Virus record (IMG/VR): IMGVR_UViG_3300033273_000498
Span: 1 to 36,843 of that record
DNA from: a virus
Strand: one strand, 5' to 3'
DNA length: 36,843 nt
In this document: positions 16,414-28,400 of the stretch, in pieces
Layout: the number at the start of each line of letters is the position of its first letter
Numbering within the stretch: position 1 is the first letter of the stretch
The notes under the pieces: model-generated
The model's input: only the letters and a program-made list of their open reading frames with translations
What the model was told of the DNA's origin: nothing
The model's database searches: none
Program-made: the position numbers and the translations under genes

Positions 16414-19400
16414 TTATGGATAGAAACTCATATTGTTAGTGTTTGCTTCTTTCTGGAGTGCTCCACTTCTTCTCAATCCAAAGTTACCTGTTCTGGTAAT
16501 GGTTGGGAATGTCGATAATCCAGAATCAACAACTAAACCAGTAACGCCAATCGAAACTGGATTTGCTCTAGTACCAAAGTTGTACAATCTACCCCAGGAG
16601 AGATATCCAAGAGAAAGTGTTCCATCATCATCGTCGGTATCGAAACTTCCCACTGTTGCAATTCCAGCAATATTACTATTGCTATGAACATTAACAATGA
16701 TCTCGCCCTTATCACCGATGTTAGTCTTGGATGCAACGATGTAAACGTTGTCAAGGAATTGAGTTCCAATACCAACAACCGAAGCGTCATTAGCATCGAT
16801 TGAAGTAACACCTGTTCCAACAGTGGTCTGGTGGATAAGGATTGGATAACCTGGTTGCAAATCAGTTGCATCACCAAGATTCTTCTCACCACCAACAGTT
16901 CTATCTGCTAATGCGCGGAAGTTAATCTTCAATCCCTTGGTATTTCCATTAGTTCCTGTTGTTGCAGTAATTCCTGTAATAATTCCAGTAAATCCTTGGA
17001 TATTCTGGAATGATGGGAATTCTTCAACAGTTGCTGCAGGAATTTCAATAATGGTATTAGGAGTTCCAATAGTGTATCCTAATCCAGGATTTGTGATAGT
17101 AACTGCACTTACTCTGCCATTAGTGATAGTTGCAGATGCAGTTGCTGTTGATCCAATACCAACACCAATAACTGGTGGAGCACTGAACTTAACATCTACA
17201 GGAGATGTTGTATAACCCAATCCAGGATTTGTGATATTGATAGATGAAACTGAACCATTGGAAACAGTAACACTAAATTCTGCTGCTTCGGGTTCATCAG
17301 TATCTACAAGTCTTCCTCCCATACCACCAGTTGGAATGGTGAATGAATAGTGTTGCTCTTCATATTCGAAGAACTGTGCATCATCAACAAAGATTTGAGT
17401 AGATGCGTCAGTAATATCACCAATAACCTTGGCAGTAGGAATAATTGCAGGTTCAATAGACTCTCTCTGCTTGGAAACAAAGTCTCCCTTAATGTAAAGA
17501 TCGCGCTTTTGCTTGATCCATTCAAATGGCTTGAATATCTGTTCATTGATACCTCTACCTGTATAGATATCGGTTTCTGCAATATCGGAGAGAGTGTTAT
17601 CAACGATAGTTCTAGAACGCTCTTGAGACTTGGTTGATGGGTGTAAAGGATGCTTGTAAACGTGAACAGCATCACCAATCTTGATGGTTTCTTCAACGTT
17701 AACGAAGGTTACGTCAACATTGTTTTGACCAACGTAGAAGAAGATATCAACCTTATCATTTACATCAGGTGCTTCAGTGAATACGAATGAAGTACCACCA
17801 GTAAACTGATATGCATATCCAGGAGTCTGAAGAACACCATTGACAAAGATCAGGAGAACAGAATCAAGATCGATTGCACCTGCCAGAGGATCTGTAGAAT
17901 CAATTTCGAAACTTAACAGTTGACCCTGATAGTAAAGTGGGAAGCGAACTCTAGAACCATCTTGGAAGGTAGAAACAGAATCGAGGTAGTTCATTTCACC
18001 GAACGACCAAGAAGAGAAGAAGTCGTTGAATGTTTGAACAACTTCAAACTGTGCATCCTCCAGAGGTGCAGTCAGGTGCTTGCTAGTAACCATACCAACA
18101 GGTCTGAATACATCACCAACTTGGAATGCATAACCGTTTCTAGCGATTTCAAAAGTCTCAATACCAAACAGTGATCCAGGTGCTACAGTTCTTGTAGGAG
18201 TTGTACCAAAGTTTGGATCAACTGCCATTGTGACAATTCCAACCAGAGTGTGAATTGCAGATGCAACGTTTGCACACTGTGCTGGAGTTGTAGATGAAGT
18301 CAATCTATATTCGATTGAATTTGCAGCAGCACGAACAAAAGTATGAACGTATTGCTGACCTGATGGAGATGCACCAACATTTACTCTGAAAGTATTTGTG
18401 GTTACATTATCAATTGTAAGGAATACATTCGCTGCAGGATCTGAAGAACGTGGATAAGAATTTTCACTAACATTACCATCACTTGTACAGGTGAATGTAT
18501 AAGCACCAACTGGCAGTCTTACTTGATCACCGATCTGGAAACCGTGGTTTGCAAGGGTAATAACAAAGTTCCCATTTGATGCAGTATATGTTGCATTAGT
18601 TGCAGTGAAGTAAGAAACTTCATCAATAACAGTGAGATCAAAGAACTGTGTTCTAGTTGTATGACCACCAACAGTGATGGTTTCATTTCTCATTGCCTGA
18701 ACTGCCATCAGTTTTGCCTGACCAAAGGCATAGATGGTTTCATCTTCTTCACCAGAAACATGTGCTCCAGTGATATACAGATTTGCAGCATCTACAGTCT
18801 TATCATTTCCACCGTATCTCAAGTTGTAAATAACAGACTCAAGAACATCAATAATATCATCCTTACAATCTTGGGCATTTCCTGTAGGAATTGTGAATGA
18901 TGGGAATTCATCCAACATTCTGCCATATGCAATATCTGCGATGAACAATTTGTTCTCATCGATCAGATTCGCAGCATCGTAGAAACGATCTCCATTTACA
19001 TTCTTCTGATTAGGTCCAATAGTAAAGTTCATCAAGAGGTTCTTACCAACATCTGTGGTAGCACCAATACCTAATCTAGAAACACCTTCAACAGGAATGT
19101 TCTCATAATTTGGTTCCGGAATGATAATTTCTGGGTTGATATAACCAGATCCACCAGAAGTAACATTCAATGCTAGAGTTCCACCAGCACCAACTGTTGC
19201 TTCAATAACAGCACCTTGTCCAGCACCACCAGCAGGTCCAATATTAACAATAATATCATCATCTGTTGCTGTGAGGATTGCTGTTTGAATACCTGCAACT
19301 GGATCTGTAGATCTTGGATATACCTGCTCGGTATAGTGATAATCTTCAGAGCAAGTGAAAGTCAATGAACCAGTGTCAATTCCAACCGTATCGCTTGTTG

Positions 19401-22400
19401 TTAATCCGTGGTTTGGAATATTCAGGCGGAGTAATCCAGTATGTGAAGTGAATACGGCATCAACTGCAGTATGAGTACTGTTATTTGTAGAAGAATTAAT
19501 ACTCCCAATACCTGCTCTAACGAACTTATGCTCATATGCTTGATCGGTAACTCCGATAGAAACTGGACCTCTATATCCAGATCCTTCTGTAAGCATACGA
19601 TACTGGTAAACACTACCAAGTCCAACATAATGATGGGTGATTGTACTTGTGCCAACCTGAACTCTTGCTCTCTTGGCATCAATAACTCTCTCAATTTCAA
19701 ATGGTCTATTGTGATCTGGGAAGATTGTTGTTGTTACACCACTATATGCTGGAGTGCAAGTGAAGTGGAGACCAACCATCTTAACCAACTCACCAGTCTT
19801 CATATTGTGTGGCTGAGTAGTTTCAATCTCAAGAACACCAGTTGTCTTGGTGTATGCTGCAGTTGAGATACCAACTGGTCTGAAATAAGTGTTGATACCG
19901 ATGACATCAACGATAGAACCGTTGGCATCAAGTTCTGCCTTATATCTTGCACCCTTCAGAGGAGCATAACCAAGACCAGGTGTGGATCCGAGAGAAACAA
20001 TCAGACCGCCTCTTGGAAGTTGATTCTGGTTGATATCAAAATCTGATTTGATGAACGATCCATCAACAGAACTAATACCAGTGAATACAATACTAGTAAT
20101 ACCAGATTGAGTTTCAAAGTCGTAGTTATTTCCTGAATTGTTCAGAGTAGATGGTGTTTGAAATACCCCGTTGATAAACAGAATACCATTACCAGCAGCA
20201 CTGTTACCAAACACTCCAGAACCAGTATTTTGTCCAGGTCCCGTGGTGTTAATGCCATTTACAGTTACGGTATAGGTTTTTCCAATTCCAGTAAATTGAT
20301 CCGAAATGTCATCAAAGACCATATTCTTGGAATAATCCTGTCTCAAGAAGGTTCTTCCAGAGTAAGATGCCTTTACATATGGCAGATTTGATTCATTTCT
20401 TCTTGCTCTGGTATTACCTTTAGGTGCCTCAATAAAGTGAATATCTCCACCAACAATGTTGATTGAACCTCTATGGATTTGAACATTAGCACCATCACTG
20501 TGTGCAACTGCAGTACTACCAACAGATGCTCTAACAACGGATACAGTTGGGAAAGTGTTACCTGTTCCAGCATTGATAATTCCGTTGATAGGTCCAAGAA
20601 GTTGTCCGCCAACATTAGTACTGAGTCCAACTTCAACAACCTTCATGTACTCATCATCAATCTTCAGAAGATCTCTTGGTTGAATTGATGAAATACCCGT
20701 GATATTGAAGGTTGAGATGCCAGCACTAATTCCACCACCGTTGTATGCAAGAGTATGTCTGATAGGAGTGAATGTAATTGGTTGCTGAACAATACCATCA
20801 AGAGCAACAACAGTCTTGGAGAGTTTCTTTGTCATATCCAACTGGTGTGCATTCCCTTCACCAACATCGGTGAAAGTCATCTTGATATCATTATCTGCGT
20901 GATCTTTTCTGGATGCCAGGAAGAAAGTATTAGGAGTTTGTACGATTGGGAATACTCTAGATGGCATTCTATCGGTAACAATACCAAGATAGTTCATTGT
21001 TGCACCAATGCCCATTGCACTTGCACCAACACCAATAAAGGTTGATTTTGGTGTATAGATCAGTTCTTCGCCAGTATTGAAGAAGTGATTAGGAATTGTA
21101 AACAAACCAGTTGTGAGATCTACAGTTGTAGTATCACTTGGAGAGAATGTCTTATTATAGATCGAAATTCCTTCATGAGTAATTGGGAACTTGGTTCTAT
21201 TAGCACGTTCACCATTCAAACCATCAAATGCAGAGAGGAATACTCTTTGCTTGTTTGGTCCATAATTAAGATGTCTTGGATCATTATCAAAATCACTTGC
21301 AGTATAGAATACTTCATTGTAAGAAGAAAGATCTACAGTATATCCTGCATCTGGATAGAACTTAAGAATAAAGTTAGTTCCAGAAATTTCTGATCCAAAT
21401 GTACCAAGACCAGTTACATTATTAACTGGAGCAAATGGACCTGGTATTGTTGTGGTTGATTTTGTATTATTCAGTGCTGCAACCTGATGAATTGCAGAAC
21501 TAGTTCCTGCAGAAACTCTTACGAGAGCATTTACTGAAGTTACATTCCCAGAATTATAGGTACCAACTACAATTGGAGTACTTCCAGAAGCAACCATAGA
21601 CTCAAGTCTAACGCTTCTTTCTGATTCTGGTGGTTGATTTGATACCAAGAATCTATAAGTGCCAACTCCAACAGTTCCAAAACCTACAATGTTTGTGCGA
21701 ATATCGAGAAGATCTTCTTTACCATCGAATTCGTTTCTTGCCATGAAAGAAACAATTCCAGTTGTGGAGTTGTAAGATGCAGTTACAATTCCAATTTGAG
21801 AACTACTATAAGACTGATTTTCGTTATCAAAATAATATTCGCTGATGTAAGTGTTGGTTCCATCAAAGTCTATTGCTGCTTCAATGTATTCAATCTCTTT
21901 GGTAAATCTGTTAACAATTTCAATATTTGCAAAAGCACCATTAAATGCATTTGCATCGTATTCGATAATGGTTTTCTCGGAAAGACTAGAGATTCCTGCA
22001 GTGAAGCGACCATCTACTGTCAAAGATCCAATTGAAACGGTACCAATTCCAGTTTCTCCAACAGGAATTGCATCATAAACATAAGTCTTCTTCAGAACTT
22101 TAATATCATGATCTCTATCAAATGGATCTGTTGGTGTGAAGATTAGGGTCTTTCTTCCAGTATCATCAACATTTGCTTCAAAATCACCAAGTTTTTCTTT
22201 AGTAAAGGTGGTGTACTTTTCAAGAAGATGTGAATCAAGAGAAGTTGATTGGAGAACCAATTCACTAACTTGAGATTCGAATGTATCTGGATCTACAATT
22301 TGAATTGTATATCTTACGTGGGTATCTGCAAAATCAATTTCTTCAATCTCTACAAATCCATCTTTAAAACCTCTACTAGAGAATCTATCACTAATATCAT

Positions 22401-25400
22401 CGTGAATGAGAACTCTATTAGTTCTGCATTCGTTATAATCAGTCAGTTTTCTATTTTGAAGTTTGAGGAACTTGGATTGATTACCTCTACTATCAGAGTC
22501 TGTTACGTTATCAAAGTTATTGATTGTATCAACTCTTTTTTCATTAACAACATCAAGAATTACAACACTCTGTGTTGATCCTTCAAGATTAGCACCACCT
22601 CTAGTTTCTGATGTAATTCCAACATCAGCAAAGTTCTTAAGACCTGCTGGGTGAACAACACTGTTTACAGGATTTGAGAACTCACTCCAAGTAATAGGAC
22701 TCTTAACAGAATAAGAAAGATTCTGATAGTAATCGTTATTTGGAATTCTCTGCTCATCCTCACTGATCTTACCTACATCATCTCTCCAACCAATATCTTG
22801 CTTGGATGCATAATCAACTTCAAACTTGGATCTATTCTTATCAATATTGGTTACAGTTGCAATAGTTCCACTGATTTGTCCCTTGATCTTATCTCCAACT
22901 TGAAGATCAAATCTTCCTCTAATCTTAATGTAATCATCTCTAACAAGAGTTACAAATACATCAGCATCAATAAATCCAGTTCCAGAATCTACAAAGAGTT
23001 TTTCATTTGAAACAAACTCTGCACGTTTCTGAATGACATCAACAACAGGATAATTTTGCTTATTGATCAGAGTTGCATATCCAGATTGATATGTTTTTGC
23101 AATACCTGGATTAGTTGTAACTAAATTACCAAGTTCATCTTTCAACTCAAATTCAACAACTACTGGATTAGTATTCTGATACTTGGTGATCTTGAAGAAT
23201 CTATAATCATAACCTTCAGAGTTCCATCCATCTCCAGATGTACCATTAGAAAGTTCAATACCTTCAATGAAGATTTCATCGCCAACAGAGAACTGTGGTG
23301 AATTGTATCCAAGGATTGGTGTCTTCAGAGTGCAAGTTGCAATACCTGCAGCAGAAGTCTTCATTGAAACGATACCAACACCATTTGAATTATTGACAAA
23401 GATTAACTTATGTGGTTCAGATTCAAGACCAAGAAGTGGTCCAAGTTGAGTAATTTCAGATACTGCACCATTAGGAGTAAGTGCGACGAGAGAAGTTTCA
23501 TCAACAACTTTTTTCTTGGTATCATTCCACAGTTTAACATTAGGAGGATTGATGTATCTTGAACCACCAGAAATGATATTAAGTTCACCAATGGTATCTA
23601 AATCATCAACAGAAACAATCGGTGATACAAATGCTTCTGGGCGGAGAGTTTTATCTGCTGGATAATCATATCCAATATCTCTCATTCTAATACTTTTGAT
23701 TCTACCGATGGATGTAGAAACTGCAACAACGTTTGCATTTCGACCACTTTCTGTGGTTACATCAGTGAATTTGGGAAGTCTATTGAAGTTAAATCCTTTT
23801 GAAGTGATTTTTACTTTACCAATACTTCCGCTAATAGCATTAGAAGATCTAGTTGCATATTCTAGCTTATCAGTTTCACTCTTCTGGTAAGAAAGAACTG
23901 CTGGCAACTTATTAGGAGAAAGTTTGAATGATGCTGTAGAGATACCATAGATTTGATATTCTCCATTATACTCACTATCAACATAGTTGATTTCGGAATG
24001 ATTAACAACATCAATATCAGCAGTGCTAATATATCCACCCTTCTCTAAAGCATAGAAGAGTTTGTTTGGAACACTCTTGGAGAAGTTAACAGAAAGTGAT
24101 GCTGTTCCAAATCCTACACTACCAATGCCAATGACATTAAAATCTCTATCATCAGATGCACTTAAGAATTCTGTCTTAAATTCTCTTTCGCGAAAGATCT
24201 TAAGTTGATATCCTCTTAATGATTCATCGCCAAGTAAGAACTTAATATTGGAATTTCTAACAACATCAATTCTTGGATTGATTGCTGCAATAGAATGTTC
24301 AGATCCACCAATACCAGTAAGATTAATTGATACTTCTGTTTTGGGTTGTGATTCGTAGAATGTTTCTGCTAATCTAAATGAAGTTGAGTTCTCTTTGATG
24401 ACAAAGTATGATCCTGTAGAAAGACCAGCAGCAACCTCATCTGTGGATGTATAATACAGTTTATCACCAGTCTCAAATCCATGATCTGGAATGGTAATAG
24501 TATTGTTTGCAATATTAATTTGAGAAGAATCAAATCCAACTGGATTGACTATCAGTTGTTTGGTATCATCAATGAACTTCAAGGTGAGAGGTGTAGTGCT
24601 TCCAATACCAACGGTGGTATTTGGAATTACACTCAATTTAACGGTATCCCCACGCTTCAATCCGTGAGAAGATCCAGTACTAACAGTTGTTACAATACGA
24701 TCAACAGTTCCAGTAATGTTATCATAATTTGTTTCTAATCTATAGAGATCATTGTCAGATCCATCTGTATGGAAGTACAATCCATCAGTTGAAGTAGTTA
24801 ATCCGATTTGCGTAACTAATCCAATGTGATTCTTACCTTTATTGATAACATATACTGTAGAAGTATTTGTGAAGTTATCTGGAAGGAAGAAAGTGCCAGT
24901 GCTAGTTTCAGTAGGACCAACTGTGAGAGGATCTACACCAGGTGTAGTGGTTTTGCTGAATGTAACTCTATCACCAGTTCTAAATGGGTGTGAAGGCACA
25001 TAGATGCTTCTGTGTGGGATATTAACCATCTGTGTGGTAATACCCACTGTCTGCATCTTGGAAACGGCACTACCAGTTGTTAAACCGATGCCAACAGAAT
25101 CTTTTGCATTGAAATATCTAACTTGATTTCTCTTCGATTTAAAACTATCAGTTGATGCCTTGATCTTAATTCTCTGATTGAGAACGTGAATCTTACTTCC
25201 AAATGTATGTGCTACACCTGGATCTGCAGTTCTATGAACTCTAATGATTCCGTTATCAAATTTGTTTAGTACAGTAACAGTTTCAATTCCTTGTTCGGAA
25301 CTAATTACCATACTGCCGCCAATGGAAACTACTGCAGGTCTTGATACGTAGATATCCTCTGCAATACCACCAGGAACACTATTCCAAGTTCCAGTAGTAG

Positions 25401-28400
25401 CAGCAAGACCAATCGTATCTGTTCCAAAACCAACAATTTTAGATCCAGAAAGATTTAAGATCGAGGATGAAAGACCACTGATAGAGATCTTATCATCATC
25501 TTCCAGATCAAATCCAAACAGAGTATATCCAGAAACTTGATCAGCATTATCCCAAACAAAAACTACATCTTCATAACGATCCAGATCAGTTTCAATCTTA
25601 TCGATGTTAGAACCAATAAGTTCTTGAACTTCTGCCTTCAATCCAGATCCAGTATTTTCAGTTTCATCAAAGTTCAGGCGTTCTCCAATTCTATACCCAG
25701 TTCCACCTTCAATAACTTCAATATCTTCAACTTCTCCTTGAGTTACAGATTTTACAACACTGATCTGTTCAAATGATTCATATGACTCATTGAAGTAATC
25801 ATAATCTGCACCAGGATCATTTACTTTGTATGGGAAAGTATTACGAACAAGAGTTGATGCATTGAAATCAAAACTTTGATCTAAATTTCTATTCTCTTCA
25901 ATCAGATTATTTTTGAATGTATTACCAATAAAGTATGGATATTTTGGGATTAATCTATTGGTTGTTGTACTAGTTTGAACACCTACAAAGTAAGCGTATA
26001 CACCATTGGGGAAATCTGGGGTCTTACAGAATCTGCCATTGTGTCTGTCAAGATCACCAGAGTTAGTGTAGCGATAATCTTCAATAAAATATCCAGCAGA
26101 AAATCCTGCAGGTCTATCTGCAACTGCCGATGCATCAAGTTCATATCCAGATCTAATGATTACTGTAGGAGATTGTGGATCATCTGGATCTTGGGATCCA
26201 TAAGGACCATAGATTGGATTTCCATCATATGCCCATCCAATGATTGGAGAGTGTGTTCCACTGGTTAAATCTTCAAATCCTTCATCTGCCAGATCTTGAG
26301 AATATCCATACATTGAGTATGAAAGACCATCTTTAGTCTCATTTTGATATACGTTTGAGAATATTTGTGTAGTATTTGTCTTTGTGATATTCCCGTAACG
26401 CTCTGCATTATTAAGTTCAAGATCTCTTACTCTGGTTGAGAAGATTGCTCCTGATCCTCTAGGTTTGACGTACAGTGAAGTTGTGTTTGGATCATATCCA
26501 ATACCTTCATTCGTTACAATAACATCAGTAATCTCACCATTAACAATTACTGGACGGAATGATGCTCCAGTTCCACCATTAACATCTGTTGGAATGATTT
26601 CTGGAATAGAGAAGTATTCTGATCCTCTACCCAAAACCTGAACTTCAACGATCCTTCCATTGCTGATGATTGGATTTAATTGAGCATCTTTACCATTCTT
26701 GAGGGTAATGATTGGTTTCTTATGGAGATTTACGATGCTAGATCCATATCCAACACCACCTTCATACAGATATGATCCAGTAATTTCACCAGTAACAATA
26801 GGTGTAAACACAAATGATCCAGCAATGCTAGAACCAAAAGATACGTTAGCAGTAACTTTAATTGGTGGATACTGGAAAATATGATAACCAGATCCAACAC
26901 TAGTCAGATCTACATACTTTCCTCTTGTAAGATCTGTAGTATTTGTTGATGTCTTAAGACCAAGATCAATTAATCTAAACTTATCAGCATCAATCTTGAC
27001 AATAGAGTAATGATTTGCTGTGTTAAGACCACCAATGATAGTACCATCGTTGGAATATTCTACAGTCTCACCAGTCTCAAATCCGTGGTTCTTGAATGTA
27101 ATGGTGTCATAGATTGTAGAGATTCCTACAGATTTAACTCTGAGTTTTCTATGCTCATATCCAGAACCTGAATCGACAACCTTGATTTTTCTAAGTGCTT
27201 TTTGTGGAAGAGTTCTGAACTTATGAATACCACTAGCAGTTGATGTAGTAGAAAGACCAATTGTATTGATGCCTGCAGAATGATCTGCAGGGGTTGGGAA
27301 GAGGCGAATAGTTGAAGAGTTGATAACTCCTGCATAATAGGTGTCACCGCTGCCTAAAATACCTGTAGAGGGTTGATTGGGGTTGAATGCAGCACCAATA
27401 GCAATAGCAGGATTTCCGTTTCTATTGTAAATGATCTCTTGACCATCTACAAAACTATGTGGGGTACGGAAAGTAATTGTTTCAGTATCAATATCAACAC
27501 CACCACCAAGATCAAGACGACGACTATCAAACTCAACTTCTCTAAACTTATCACCAAGAATTGGTTCGAGTAAGCATCCAGAACCATTTCCACCAGTAAG
27601 TGTAAGAGAAACAACAGTGCTTACATCGAAATTATGTGGGTCTACAAGAACCTCTTTTACATTACCAGTGATAATTGGTTCAACTTTTGCTTGTCCACCA
27701 AAACCAGAAGCAATTTCAATTTGAGGAGGATTTGCAACATCATAATCCATTCCCGAATTAAGAATTTCAAACTGTTTGATAGGACCATAGTAAACCTTAT
27801 CATCAGATTCTGGTGCGCTAATTTCAACGCCATCAATCAAAATACCAACACTTCCAGATTCTCTTTTAGAATCTTTGGTATTTTCTTTAGATTGTACTAA
27901 TGGGAACTTTCTTAAGATAGTTTTTGGACCAAGAAGTCTATCCTTCTGATCAATCAAAGTAAATCTATGAACACCACCAAGAGTGTTTGAACCAAATCTT
28001 ACGAACTGGGTAGTTTCTAACAGTGATTTGGATGCATAGAGATAGATCTCATTTGCAGTAACTTTCTTGACAAAGTAGTTTTGTTCAGCAACAAGACCTG
28101 AAAGTGGATTCGTTGCAGTGTAGATAACTTCATCACCATCAATAAAGTCTACTGGTGATGCAAACTTAATTGTAGAAAATGTTTTTAATACTGCACTATA
28201 TCCACCAAGATTGGCATCGGTGCCATCGGGAATACTAGATTCAATAATATTGGACTCAATGTCATATGATGGGAGTGAATATGATGCAACATATCCATCG
28301 GTATTGCTATCATCATTATAAACATTCAGAACGTTCGCAGCATAAGTTGCATTGCCACGATCGATTGTTACACCATTAGAATTTACTTTCTCAATCTTCC

